64,000 nt of DNA, taken from contig NZ_JASMWN010000022.1 in the NCBI RefSeq assembly GCF_032595355.1, positions 1-64,000 of the forward strand. The letters run 5' to 3'. Made by a program: the position numbers and the translations under genes. The notes beneath the pieces were generated by a model. That model saw nothing but the letters and a program-made list of their open reading frames with translations. It searched no databases and was not told the DNA's origin. Below, piece after piece: positions 1-8,016 of the stretch (within the stretch, counting starts at the first letter, position 1; each line of letters opens with the position of its first letter). The DNA is from Sedimentitalea todarodis. Lineage in GTDB: Bacteria; Pseudomonadota; Alphaproteobacteria; Rhodobacterales; Rhodobacteraceae.

Positions 1-102
1 GCACGCGACTTCGACCGCCAGGTTGCCGAACTCCAAGTCCGAGCCGCCGTGCTGAACGGCTACACCGCGCTTGCCATACCTGTCACAGAGCCCGTGGGAT
101 AA
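1..102 (+). CDS. C-terminal fragment of an unidentified protein (truncated by window edge)
   Basis: Frame 1 is open from the first base to a TAA at 100-102 and encodes the last 33 residues of a protein ending in ...LAIPVTEPVG. The piece is too short for me to recognise a family. It is on the strand opposite to uxuB, so it is probably not part of the hexuronate operon. The composition looks coding (charged and amphipathic start, no low complexity), but only the sequence upstream of this window can confirm it. Confidence 0.45.
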   Translation, partial: ARDFDRQVAELQVRAAVLNGYTALAIPVTEPVG

Positions 103-190
103 GTGCCTCCGGGGAAAGGGGCAGTATGGGTTTCACATCCTTTGCGCAACAAAGCCCGTGGACGGGACCGAAACAGGCGACCCGAAGTCG

Positions 191-547
191 ATGCGGGAAT
201 TGGCGCCCGGTCTGAAAGCCTCCGCCAGAGTTCTTCAATGTGTGCAGGCCCTGAACCATCTCGCGCAGGAACAGATCTATTCGGTGATAGAAGACCCTGC
301 GGCGTTTGCGGACTGGTACAAGCAGCGTCTCGCATCCGAAGATCGGGATGCAGACTGGATCGAGGGCACCTTCCGGTTGTCAAATTACGATGCCCCCGAT
401 TTCAGCGCGATCAAGACGCCTGTGATCGACGGCGATACGTTGACCTTTATTGCCGTGAACCGGCAGCTTGGCGCGGTTTACCTGGCAATGGCCGATCTGG
501 GTGACGCGGGCGGGCTTACACGCGCCTATGAGCCCTTGGTCGCGTAA
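191..547 (+). CDS. hypothetical protein, about 118 aa
   Basis: A small acidic, soluble-looking protein with no signal peptide or membrane segment. I do not recognise the family. The open frame extends upstream to 71, but that part overlaps the end of the preceding gene and does not look like protein. I therefore prefer the ATG at 191 (Met-Arg-Glu-Leu-Ala...), although no good ribosome binding site precedes it; a GTG at 158 is an alternative. The C-terminal half has a plausible alternating beta pattern (DGDTLTFIAVNRQLGAVYLA). It runs convergently towards uxuB with only 27 bp between stop codons and no clear terminator. Function unknown. Confidence 0.5.
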   Translation: MRELAPGLKASARVLQCVQALNHLAQEQIYSVIEDPAAFADWYKQRLASEDRDADWIEGTFRLSNYDAPDFSAIKTPVIDGDTLTFIAVNRQLGAVYLAMADLGDAGGLTRAYEPLVA

Positions 548-574
548 TGGCAGGCAGTCGGGAGCGCCCTGCGG

Positions 575-2002
575 TCAGCCGGTCAGATCCCGGATCGCCG
601 TGCGGACCCCCACCGACCAAAGATGCTCTGCCGCCTTGGTCAAGGGCGCGCGCAGGCGGTTGGCGAGATCGGCGGAAAACACGTCGCGCGTCGCAAGCAA
701 TGCCTCGACCCGCTCTGCGGGCGTTTCTGCACCTTCAGACACCGCGCGAAACCTGTCGGCCAGAGGATCGCGCACATCGATCAGGTTTCCGGTTTCATCC
801 GCACCGCCGACATAGCGCATCCACGCCGCGACGGCGAGAAACAGCGCCGGAGAGTCGCGTCCCGCATCGAGGTTTTCACGCAGTGTACCGAGGATCCTCT
901 GGGGCAACTTCTGACTGCCATCCATCGCGATCTGCCAGGTCCTGTGCCGGATGGACGGGTTCGCAAAACGCTCAAACAACGCATCCGCATAAGCCGACAG
1001 GCTGACCCCCGGAGGGGCCGTGACCGTCGGCGTAATCTCGGACCAGAGCATACGGACATATGCGGCAAACACAGGGTCAGCGACGGTGTCGGCGATGGTT
1101 TCATGACCGGCCAGATACCCGATATAGGCCAGCGCGGAATGCGTGCCGTTCAGCATCCTGAGCTTCATATGTTCATGGGCGGTGACATCGGCCACCATTT
1201 CCGCCCCGGCAGCGGCCAGATCCGGGCGCGCATCGTCGACAAAGTCATCTTCGACGGCCCATTGGGCAAACGGCTCGTGCATGACCGGTGCCGCGTCTGG
1301 CCTTCCGGTCAACTCCGCGACGCGCGCGATATCTGCCTGTGTCGTGGCCGGGGTGATCCGGTCAACCATGGTTGATGGAAAGCGGCCCTCCCGGTCGATC
1401 CAAGTCGCAAGCTCGGAATCGATCAGGCCCGCGAGTTCCAGCACCACACCTCGCACCAGCTTGCCGTTTTCCGGCAGGTTGTCACAGGTCAGAACCGTAA
1501 ACGGAGCAAGGCCGGCACTGCGGCGCATCTGCAACGCGCGCACCAGAAAGCCCGGTGCCGAAACCGGCAGTTCATGCGCCAGATCGTGGATGATATCAGG
1601 ATGTTCCGTGTTCAAATCACCGCTGGCCGGGTTATGGCAATATCCCTTTTCCGTCACCGTCAAAGTCACGATCCGCACCCCTGGCTCCGCCATCGCCGCC
1701 AGCACGGCCGAGGGATCCTCCGGGGCCACCAGAACACCATTCAACACATCGATGCTCCGGGTTTCTTCACCGTTTGGGCCCAGGGTGACCGAGGTATAGG
1801 CCCAGCCCTGCCCGCGCAGCGCATCGCGGGTGCCAGGACTGCGCAGGGAAACGCCGACAATACCCCAGTCACCGCCCGATGCCGCCATGGCATCCGCAAC
1901 ATAGACGCAGCCAAAGGCGCGAAAGAAGGCACCAAGGCCCAGATGAACGATCCCTGTCGCAGGCCGGGATAATCGTGCTTCAGTGGTCACGCTGATCTCC
2001 AT
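575..2002 (-). CDS. uxuB: D-mannonate oxidoreductase / fructuronate reductase (mannitol dehydrogenase family)
   Basis: About 475 aa, the usual length of the long-chain mannitol dehydrogenase family. The N-terminal Rossmann region has GIVHLGLGAFFRAF, and the C-terminal domain has the family's KLRMLNGTHS stretch around residue 280, which contains the catalytic-region lysine, asparagine and histidine. Family members oxidise or reduce polyols and hexuronates with NAD(H). Fructuronate reductase is preferred over mannitol dehydrogenase because uxaC (glucuronate isomerase) lies upstream on the same strand and kdgK is divergent, giving the Ashwell glucuronate pathway. The ATG at 2002 has no Shine-Dalgarno; a GTG at 1990 is preceded by GGAG at good spacing and may be the true start. 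Cytoplasmic enzyme. Confidence 0.85.
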   Translation of the reverse strand: MEISVTTEARLSRPATGIVHLGLGAFFRAFGCVYVADAMAASGGDWGIVGVSLRSPGTRDALRGQGWAYTSVTLGPNGEETRSIDVLNGVLVAPEDPSAVLAAMAEPGVRIVTLTVTEKGYCHNPASGDLNTEHPDIIHDLAHELPVSAPGFLVRALQMRRSAGLAPFTVLTCDNLPENGKLVRGVVLELAGLIDSELATWIDREGRFPSTMVDRITPATTQADIARVAELTGRPDAAPVMHEPFAQWAVEDDFVDDARPDLAAAGAEMVADVTAHEHMKLRMLNGTHSALAYIGYLAGHETIADTVADPVFAAYVRMLWSEITPTVTAPPGVSLSAYADALFERFANPSIRHRTWQIAMDGSQKLPQRILGTLRENLDAGRDSPALFLAVAAWMRYVGGADETGNLIDVRDPLADRFRAVSEGAETPAERVEALLATRDVFSADLANRLRAPLTKAAEHLWSVGVRTAIRDLTG

Positions 2003-2104
2003 AAACGGTGCATGTCAATTCATGCGTGTTGCGACTTGCGCATACAGCGTTTGCCCCGCCCTGCGCCAGCCTGCCCATACATATTACCACCGAATCCGGC
2101 AGCA

Positions 2105-2240
2105 TCATTGCAGTTCTCCCAGTTCGACCTGGTCGATGCCGGTGAATTCGACATTGTCGCCCGACATCAGCCAGGAAAAAGGGATCGTGGCCCAAACCAG
2201 CGTGATCTCGCCCGGTTTGAGCAGGAGAAATCGACCTTGT
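2105..2240 (-). pseudogene. kduI: C-terminal relic of 5-keto-4-deoxyuronate isomerase (kduI)
   Basis: Minus-strand reading ends at a TGA at 2105-2107 and gives FSWLMSGDNVEFTGIDQVEL. This matches the conserved KduI end, F-x-W-x-M-x-G-[DE]-N-x-x-F-T-x-[IM]-D. A neighbouring frame just upstream reads ISPAQTGRDHAGLGHDPF, corresponding to the KduI segment ISP-x-W-x-I-H-[SA]-G-x-G-T. The frame change falls at a run of five A on the plus strand (2176-2180). Only about 45 of roughly 280 residues remain, and the rest of the gene is absent: the kdgF relic begins about 10 bp away. KduI isomerises 4-deoxy-L-threo-5-hexosulose uronate from pectin or alginate-type unsaturated uronates. The identification rests on motif memory, not a database search. 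Confidence 0.55.
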
Positions 2241-2250
2241 TCAGCGAAAA

Positions 2251-2539
2251 TCAGCGCGGCGCAAAGGCGTCGATCAGCGTTCCAGCCGCGTCGCAGCGGC
2301 TGCCGTGACTCGCATCGGACGGAACGGCGAGGCCGTCGCCGGGGCCAGGATCAAACTCGGCCTTGCTGAAAAAACAGAGAAGCGGCCTCTTTCGACATAT
2401 GTCGCCTGAACATGAAGGTGGTTGTGCAACTTGCCTTCGGCAGCGGTGTCAAAACGAAGGGCAACGCCATCATGTCACTGTTTCCGGCGACAACCTGACG
2501 AACTACTCCGGGCTCGGTGGGTACGATGCGATAAACCAT
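2251..2539 (-). pseudogene. kdgF: frameshifted kdgF (cupin acting on unsaturated uronates)
   Basis: Starts 28 bp after the uxaC stop at an ATG at 2539. Three frames in succession spell a KdgF-type cupin: VPTEPGVVRQVVAGNSDMM, then ALRFDTAAEGKLHNHLHVQ and ATYVERGRF, then AEFDPGPGDGLAVPSD and AGTLIDAFAPR. The HxHxxxQ metal site and the GPGD and VPSD cupin turns are visible. Two single-base deletions explain the shifts: one near 2463-2467 (GCGGTT reduced to GCGTT) and one in the T6 run (A6 on the plus strand at 2369-2374). The end lacks the usual R-x-DF tail, consistent with a third small deletion near 2254-2258. KdgF converts 4,5-unsaturated monouronates to the linear keto form. Several independent lesions argue for real decay over a sequencing error. 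Confidence 0.6.
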
Positions 2540-2567
2540 ATGACACGCCCGAGCGTACCGGCGCACC

Positions 2568-3974
2568 TCAAAGCCGGTAGGCTCTCCTGGCAAGTCCGTA
2601 CGCGAGATCATGCGCGACGTCGGATGCCTCGTCCATGTCCAGCCGCCCGGTGGCGACAAGCGTGGCGAGGAAACCGCAATCCACCCTGCGCGCGACATCA
2701 TGGCGGGCCGGAATCGAACAAAACGCCCTTGTATCATCGTTGAAACCGACCGTGTTGTAAAAGCCTGCGGTTTCCGTCGTCATCTCGCGGAACCGCCACA
2801 TGCCCTCGTAGCTGTCATGGAACCACCAGGGCGGCCCCAGCTTCAGCGCCGGATAGACGCCCGCAAGCGGTGCAAGTTCGCGGCCATAGCTGGTCTCGTC
2901 GAGGGAAAAGACGATGATCGTCAGGTCACGCTCGCCGCCTACCGCATCCAGCATAGGTTTCAGCGCGCGGACATAATCGGTGCGGGTCGGAATATCATAA
3001 CCTTTGTCCCGACCGAACCGCTGAAAAATATCGGCGGAGTGATTGCGACAGGACCCGGGGTGGATCTGCAGGACCAATCCGTCCTCAAGGCTCATCCGCG
3101 CCATTTCCGTCAGCATGTGCCCGCGAAAGGCATCTGCTTCCTCGGCACTGCACGCACCCTGCAGCGCCTTGTCAAAGAGACGTGTGGCGTCGCCGGTCGA
3201 CAGGTTTTCGGTCCGGGCGGTCGCATGGCCATGGTCAGACGACGTCGCCCCAAAGGCCTTGAAGACGGCCCGCCGGTTGCGATGCGCCGCCAGATATCCA
3301 TCCCATGTTGTCGTGTCTTCGTCGGTCATTTCGCCCAGCAGAGCGACATTGGCAGCAAAGCCCTCGAATTCGGGATCGACAACGGCATCCGGCCGATAGG
3401 CGGTAATTACCTTGCCGCCCCATCCGCTGTCACGGATCATCCCGTGCCACTTCAGATTGTCCAGGGCGCTCTCGGTGGTGGAAATGGTTTCGATATTGAA
3501 ACGCTCGAACAGCGCCCGCGGGCGGAATGCGTCCTGCGTCAGACAGGCCGCCACATGATCATAGATCGCATCCGCGCTGGCGGCGGACAGCCGCTCGGTC
3601 ACACCGAACACCTCTTGCAGCGCATGATCGATCCAGATGCGCGACGGCGTTCCCCGAAAAAGGAAATAGTTCTCGGCAAAGAGACGCCAGATCTTGCGCG
3701 GGTCCTGCTCTGTCGGGCCGCCATCCACGCGCGCAACCCCCAGCGAGTCCAGGTCGATCCCCTGGCTGTGCAACATCCGGAAGACATAATGATCGGGAGT
3801 CACGAACAGGCTGGCCGGGTCGGAAAAGGCGGCGTTCTCTGCAAACCAGCGTGGATCCGTGTGTCCGTGCGGGCTGATGATGGGCAGGTTCCGGACTCCA
3901 TCATAAAGGTCGCGAGCAAGCCCGCGCACCGCCGGGTCCGTCGGGAAAAGTCTGTTCTCATCCAGAAGCGCCAT
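2568..3974 (-). CDS. uxaC: glucuronate (uronate) isomerase
   Basis: 468 aa, the expected length for UxaC, an amidohydrolase-fold enzyme that isomerises D-glucuronate to D-fructuronate (and galacturonate to tagaturonate). Visible features are the N-terminal metal motif SPHGHTD near residue 36, WxxFAENYFLFRGTPSRIW, the ETISTTESALDNL region and HPGSCRNHS. I chose the ATG at 3974 (Met-Ala-Leu-Leu-Asp-Glu-Asn) because AAGGGA precedes it at good spacing; the frame is open to 3998. It heads a minus-strand hexuronate unit that once continued into kdgF and kduI, now relics, and then uxuB. The uxuA dehydratase that should act next is not in the window. Confidence 0.93.
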   Translation of the reverse strand: MALLDENRLFPTDPAVRGLARDLYDGVRNLPIISPHGHTDPRWFAENAAFSDPASLFVTPDHYVFRMLHSQGIDLDSLGVARVDGGPTEQDPRKIWRLFAENYFLFRGTPSRIWIDHALQEVFGVTERLSAASADAIYDHVAACLTQDAFRPRALFERFNIETISTTESALDNLKWHGMIRDSGWGGKVITAYRPDAVVDPEFEGFAANVALLGEMTDEDTTTWDGYLAAHRNRRAVFKAFGATSSDHGHATARTENLSTGDATRLFDKALQGACSAEEADAFRGHMLTEMARMSLEDGLVLQIHPGSCRNHSADIFQRFGRDKGYDIPTRTDYVRALKPMLDAVGGERDLTIIVFSLDETSYGRELAPLAGVYPALKLGPPWWFHDSYEGMWRFREMTTETAGFYNTVGFNDDTRAFCSIPARHDVARRVDCGFLATLVATGRLDMDEASDVAHDLAYGLARRAYRL

Positions 3975-4319
3975 GTTTTCCCTTGGTTCCAACGGCATAT
4001 GTTGATGTTCCGATGCCAGAAGATGTTTGCACCGTAGGCGATCCGATGCCCCTGCTCAACTCGCCTGCTGGCTGGCGTCATGCTGTTGTGCTGCAACATG
4101 TTGCCGGTCCGGCCAACGCGTCACAAGCCGACTGTTGGTAGATGTGGGGTTTGCCATGACCCGCGTGCTTGTAGAACGGCAGCATTTGAGGCGCAGGTGA
4201 GTCGCATCCGATTGCTATCGGTTCCGATTGCATCTCGGGGCCGCGCACTTGTCACGCATCCTGATCCTTATAGAAGAGGTGCAGGCCAACAGGCATGAGT
4301 GGTTCAAGGAGAATTTGAG
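3975..4319 (+). promoter_or_regulatory. divergent uxaC/kdgK control region with a 12-bp perfect palindrome (GCAACATGTTGC, 4093-4104)
   Basis: The 345 bp between the divergent starts of uxaC and kdgK contain no convincing gene. At 4093-4104 lies the perfect palindrome GCAACATGTTGC, overlapping a second inverted repeat TGTTG-N5-CAACA to its left (4083-4099). Two overlapping dyads in a divergent intergenic region suit an operator for a dimeric sugar-acid regulator (GntR/FadR or LacI type), but no such regulator gene is in the window. That assignment is inference; only the symmetry is observed. The kdgK ribosome binding site AAGGAG is at 4308-4313. Confidence 0.45.
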
Positions 4320-5222
4320 ATGACCCGAATCGTTTCCATCGGCGAGTGCATGGTAGAGCTTGCACCGTCCAGCATCGAAGGGTCGTTTCAGATCGGCTTT
4401 GCCGGGGACACCATGAACACCGCCTGGTATCTGCGCCAACTGCTTGGCGAGGATCATCAGGTCGACTATCTGAGTGCCGTCGGGCAGGACGCCATCTCGG
4501 ATCAGATGCTGGGGTTTCTCGAGGATGCCGGAATTGGCACAGATCCGATCCTGCGGCTGCCCGGACTGACGGTCGGCCTCTACATGATCCAATTGCAGGA
4601 CGGTGAGCGCAGCTTCAGCTATTGGCGCGGTCAAAGTGCTGCCCGACACCTCGCCAGCGACACGACGCACATTGGTCGGGCACTGAACGGGGCACAGATC
4701 GCATTCTTTTCGGGGATCACCCTTGCGATCCTGTCCGAGGCAGACCGCAAGAAACTGCTCGAAACCCTGAGCAGTTTTCGCGGCGGCGGCGGAACGGTCG
4801 TCTTCGACCCGAACCTGCGACCACGGCTCTGGGAGACGCCAGATATCATGACGGCCAGCATCATGGCCGCGGCACGGGTCAGCAATACGGTCCTGCCCTC
4901 GCACGAGGACGAGGCCACGTGGTTTGGCGATGCCGATCCCGAGGCGACGATGGCGCGGTACATCGAGGCCGGCGCGCAAACCGTCGTGGTCAAGAACGGT
5001 CCGGGCGAGATCCTCATTTCGGACAATGGAACCATCAGCCGGGTGTCGCCCGTTGCCGCCTCCAAGGTCGTGGATACCACGGCGGCGGGCGATTCCTTTA
5101 ATGCAGGGTTTCTCGCGGCGCAGCTTGCTGGCAAACCGATCAAACAGGCGGTTGCCGAGGGCGCTGCCCTTGCCGGACGGGTCATCCAGTCGCGTGGGGC
5201 GCTGATGCCCTGCGCCGAATGA
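4320..5222 (+). CDS. kdgK: 2-keto-3-deoxygluconate kinase (PfkB family)
   Basis: 300 aa ribokinase/PfkB-family sugar kinase. It begins MTRIVSIGECMVEL and contains the family's substrate-side GFAGDTMNTAWYL and the C-terminal signature VVDTTAAGDSFNAGF, whose aspartate is the catalytic base and whose glycines form the anion hole. It phosphorylates 2-dehydro-3-deoxy-D-gluconate to KDPG, the last step before aldol cleavage in hexuronate breakdown, and fits the divergent uxaC-uxuB unit. The ATG at 4320 is chosen over an upstream in-frame start at 4299 because AAGGAG sits 6 bp before it and the family alignment begins there. No KDPG aldolase gene follows, so that enzyme must be encoded elsewhere. 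Confidence 0.93.
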   Translation: MTRIVSIGECMVELAPSSIEGSFQIGFAGDTMNTAWYLRQLLGEDHQVDYLSAVGQDAISDQMLGFLEDAGIGTDPILRLPGLTVGLYMIQLQDGERSFSYWRGQSAARHLASDTTHIGRALNGAQIAFFSGITLAILSEADRKKLLETLSSFRGGGGTVVFDPNLRPRLWETPDIMTASIMAAARVSNTVLPSHEDEATWFGDADPEATMARYIEAGAQTVVVKNGPGEILISDNGTISRVSPVAASKVVDTTAAGDSFNAGFLAAQLAGKPIKQAVAEGAALAGRVIQSRGALMPCAE

Positions 5223-5274
5223 CGCCACCAATCATGACCCGCACGCGCTACAAGAGCATGAGGAGCCAGAACCG

Positions 5275-5679
5275 ATGACACCCGAAGACGCACAAACCAT
5301 CCTGCGCGAGAACTTTGCGCCCTGGGTCCAAGCGCTCGATCTGACCGTGCTGGTGTTCGATCAGGGGCGCACACAGGTCCGTATGCCCCTGGGCGACCAC
5401 CTTTCGCGTGTCGGGGGCATTGTTTCGGGTCAGGCGCTTGCGGCGCTGGCCGATACATCGATGGCCCTCGCCACGATTGCACAAGCCCAGATATTCAGGC
5501 CCTTTGCCACGACCGACCTTCACACGCGGTTCCTGCGCCCCGGCCTCGGCACCGCTATCCTGTGCGATGCGCGCGTAATTCGCGCTGGTCGCGCGCTGGT
5601 GTTTGCCGAGGCGGAGATGACCGAAGAAAGCAGCGGCAAGCTCGTCTCGACGGCGACCGCGGCCTTCTATGCGCCGTGA
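5275..5679 (+). CDS. PaaI-family hotdog-fold thioesterase
   Basis: 134 aa. The pattern GGIVSGQALAALADTSMALA (near residue 45) is the hotdog helix of the PaaI/YbgC-type acyl-CoA thioesterases, followed by the beta-strand segment TTDLHTRFLRPG. Such proteins hydrolyse acyl- or aroyl-CoA thioesters in the cytoplasm; the substrate cannot be read from sequence. It lies 52 bp downstream of kdgK on the same strand, with GAGGAG before the ATG, so it may be co-transcribed without a clear pathway link. The complete length is typical of the family. Confidence 0.8.
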   Translation: MTPEDAQTILRENFAPWVQALDLTVLVFDQGRTQVRMPLGDHLSRVGGIVSGQALAALADTSMALATIAQAQIFRPFATTDLHTRFLRPGLGTAILCDARVIRAGRALVFAEAEMTEESSGKLVSTATAAFYAP

Positions 5680-5747
5680 CGGCGACATCCCCGCTTGATA
5701 TTGCCGGTTGCGATCTGCGATGATCCGATCGTTTCGGGGGATGAACC

Positions 5748-6410
5748 ATGCGCCACTATGACGAAATCCACGCCATCGCAGCCGATCGTCACGGTGGCGC
5801 GGACGCCCTGAACAGGCACCTGACCAAACCCCGAACGCCCGAGCAACTTGCGGCAATCACGGAAGATCGCTGGCTGTCCACCTTCACCAAATGCGTCTTT
5901 CAGGCCGGGTTCAACTGGAAGGTTGTCGAGAACAAGTGGGACGGCTTCGAAGCTGCCTTTGACGGGTTCGATGTTGGCAAATGCGCCTTCATGGATGACG
6001 ACAAGCTGGATGCCCTGCTGGCCAATCGTGACATCGTCAGGAACGGACCCAAGATCATGACCGTGCGCGACAATGCCGTGTTCCTGATGGAACTGCGCGA
6101 CCAGGGTGGACCCGGCACGGTGTTCGGCGACTGGCCCTCAGCCGACTATATCGGCCTGCTTGACCTGATGAAAACACGTGGCGCACGTCTGGGTGGCATG
6201 ACCGGCCAATATGCGATGCGGTTTGCCGGGCGCGACGGCTTCATCCTGTCGCGCGATGTGACGGCACGCCTGATCGCGGAGAGTGTCATCGACAAGCCAG
6301 CCACCTCAAAGACGGCGATGCGTGCAGTGCAGCAGGCTTTCAACACTTGGATGGAGCAATCGGGGCGCTCTCTGACCGAGGTCAGCCGGGTTCTGGCCAT
6401 GAGCCTCTGA
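5748..6410 (+). CDS. tag: DNA-3-methyladenine glycosylase I family protein
   Basis: 220 aa. The helical core matches the Tag-like family: DRWLSTFTKCVFQAGFNWKV (residues about 44-63), WDGFEAAFDGFDV, and a middle region INGPKI-like RNGPKIMTVRDNA. The family removes 3-methyladenine from alkylated DNA by base flipping. This copy belongs to the longer alphaproteobacterial branch, which lacks the exact zinc-snap cysteines of E. coli Tag, so substrate preference is inferred. The GGGG upstream of the ATG at 5748 supports the start. It stands alone between a thioesterase and a lipoprotein gene. Confidence 0.75.
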   Translation: MRHYDEIHAIAADRHGGADALNRHLTKPRTPEQLAAITEDRWLSTFTKCVFQAGFNWKVVENKWDGFEAAFDGFDVGKCAFMDDDKLDALLANRDIVRNGPKIMTVRDNAVFLMELRDQGGPGTVFGDWPSADYIGLLDLMKTRGARLGGMTGQYAMRFAGRDGFILSRDVTARLIAESVIDKPATSKTAMRAVQQAFNTWMEQSGRSLTEVSRVLAMSL

Positions 6411-6475
6411 AAAAACCACTGACACCGTGCATCTCACCTCTACCGCAGCGGTGACCGGCAAGCTAACGTCCGCGC

Positions 6476-7156
6476 ATGATCCTGCGCTTGTTTGTCATTT
6501 TCCTCCTGCTCTCTTCCTGCGGTCGGCCACTCACCGAAACCGAAACGGCGTTTATTCGTGGATTGCAGGGGGACCAGCTCGACACCTCCCGCATTCGTCT
6601 TGTCAAAGGCGCTCCGGTTGCCGCCGTCACGTTTCGCCGAAAGGCCCGACCCCGCGTCGCCTGCCGCGAGCGGATCATGCCTCCGGTCAAGGAGGAAGTG
6701 GTGACCAGCAAGCCCGCTGCCGTCACTTTGTTCAATCGCGTCTATTTCGTGAAAAACTGGTATCTGGATGACTATCTGCGCGACTACCCCGAACGCCTGT
6801 ACCTGGTTGAATCGATGCTGCTCGCGCATGAAATGACCCATGTCTGGCAATGGCAGAACCGCGCCCGTACGGGATATACGCCAATGCGCGCGGCGGCAGA
6901 GCATGGCAGTGTAGATGACCCCTATCTCTTTGATCTGGATGGAGAGCCTGATTTCCTGAACTATGGCTTTGAGCAGCAGGGAGCGATTGTCGAGGAGTAT
7001 GTGTGCTGCCGGGCGCTTGCTCCGGATGCATCGCGTACCAAGCGCCTGCACACGATGCTCAGCGGTGCCTTTCCGGTGTCCGATCTGCCCCCGGCGCGGG
7101 AAAGCGACGTCTTTCTTCCCTGGCGCGGGGCTGAGCTTGAGGGGATCTGTTCCTAG
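6476..7156 (+). CDS. putative lipoprotein with an HExxH metallopeptidase-like motif
   Basis: 226 aa. The N-terminus MILRLFVIFLLLSSCGRP is a lipoprotein signal with lipobox L-S-S-C, so the mature protein should be membrane-anchored through Cys15. Around residue 121 it has LLAHEMTHVWQWQNR, a zincin-type HExxH followed by the V-W-Q pattern seen in DUF4157-like putative peptidases. Further conserved-looking residues are FEQQGAIVEEYVCC, with glutamates that could supply a third zinc ligand. No known peptidase family is certain. It ends 42 bp from the convergent cytochrome genes. The catalytic function is inferred from the motif alone. Confidence 0.7.
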   Translation: MILRLFVIFLLLSSCGRPLTETETAFIRGLQGDQLDTSRIRLVKGAPVAAVTFRRKARPRVACRERIMPPVKEEVVTSKPAAVTLFNRVYFVKNWYLDDYLRDYPERLYLVESMLLAHEMTHVWQWQNRARTGYTPMRAAAEHGSVDDPYLFDLDGEPDFLNYGFEQQGAIVEEYVCCRALAPDASRTKRLHTMLSGAFPVSDLPPARESDVFLPWRGAELEGICS

Positions 7157-7198
7157 CCCGTCACACGGACCATCGGATCACCATACCCCGGACGCGCA

Positions 7199-7597
7199 TC
7201 ATGGGACCTGGATGCTCTCCAGATAGGCGAGTAATGCAGCCAGCGGGCGCGGTGTCGGCGTGAGCGTGCCATCGATATCCACGGGCACCGTCTCGCCTTC
7301 CAGGAGCGATCCAAACGCGGGCATCACGTCTTTCGCCTTGCCCCGTCCATAGCCGTCGATCTGCGAAAGAACCTGCGCCGCGGGAAAGATGCCACCGTTT
7401 CTGAATGCAATGCGCGTCAGATCGGGCGCGACCTTGCCGCGGGCCAGTTGCTTGCCGCCTTCTCCGCGCGGACCGTGACAGGTGCTGCAATTCGTTGCGA
7501 ACAACGCGGCCCCCTCGTCGGGTTGTGGCATGATGTCGGGGGCGCAGGCGGCAAACATTGCCACGACTGGGGCAATGCACCAGGGAAAAATCCGCAT
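7199..7597 (-). CDS. small mono-haem c-type cytochrome, probable lipoprotein
   Basis: 132 aa. MRIFPWCIAPVVAMFAAC looks like a lipoprotein signal with lipobox F-A-A-C. One haem motif CSTCH lies near residue 37, followed by a class I-like fold with MPAFG, whose methionine is a candidate sixth ligand. The chain ends LLAYLESIQVP, nearly the same ending as the adjacent cytochrome, so the two are tandem paralogues. I start at the ATG at 7597 (GGAG upstream); an in-frame TTG at 7615 would overlap the upstream gene. It should face the periplasm and carry single electrons; redox partners are unknown. Confidence 0.82.
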   Translation of the reverse strand: MRIFPWCIAPVVAMFAACAPDIMPQPDEGAALFATNCSTCHGPRGEGGKQLARGKVAPDLTRIAFRNGGIFPAAQVLSQIDGYGRGKAKDVMPAFGSLLEGETVPVDIDGTLTPTPRPLAALLAYLESIQVP

Positions 7598-7611
7598 TCG
7601 GTCGTCTCCAT

Positions 7612-8016
7612 TCAATTGACCTGAATGGACTGCAAATATCCCAAGAGGTCAACTATCGGCTTGCTCGTCAGGATCGGCTGGCCGCTCGGTGTCTTGAGCG
7701 GCGTATCCTCGCCTTCAAAAAAGAACCCGTAGACCGGCATCGGGCTGCCATGGCTGATCAGGGGGTCCCGGCCGTCAATACGGCGAATGACACGCTCGGT
7801 TGGAAAGACTCCGCCATTCTCCACCTCAAGCGCGGCCAGATCCGCAGGCTTGGTCAAGAGCACGCCCGCCATGGGCCCCTGCCCGGTCGCCTCGATCCCA
7901 TGACAGGTGGCGCAATGCAGGCGGTATAGGTCTGCCCCGTTTTTCACATCCTGCGCGAAGACTTGTGCACCAAGGCAGAGCAGCGCCGAAGTTACGATTG
8001 TCTGAACGATACGCAT
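7612..8016 (-). CDS. small mono-haem c-type cytochrome, periplasmic
   Basis: 134 aa with a cleavable signal peptide (MRIVQTIVTSALLCLGAQVFA, cleaved before QD). The haem motif CATCH is near residue 35, followed by GIEATGQGP and a downstream SPMPVYGFFFEG, whose methionine is a likely axial ligand. It ends LLGYLQSIQVN, paralogous to the next gene 14 bp downstream, so both form one transcription unit. A near-consensus FNR-type box is centred about 95 bp upstream of the start. This suggests induction at low oxygen; the electron donor and acceptor are not evident. Confidence 0.85.
   Translation of the reverse strand: MRIVQTIVTSALLCLGAQVFAQDVKNGADLYRLHCATCHGIEATGQGPMAGVLLTKPADLAALEVENGGVFPTERVIRRIDGRDPLISHGSPMPVYGFFFEGEDTPLKTPSGQPILTSKPIVDLLGYLQSIQVN

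Noticed and set aside
7199..7615. A TTG start at 7615 for the lipobox cytochrome
   Set aside because: It would overlap the upstream cytochrome stop and put six extra residues (including two Asp) before the signal peptide. The ATG at 7597 has GGAG at the right distance.
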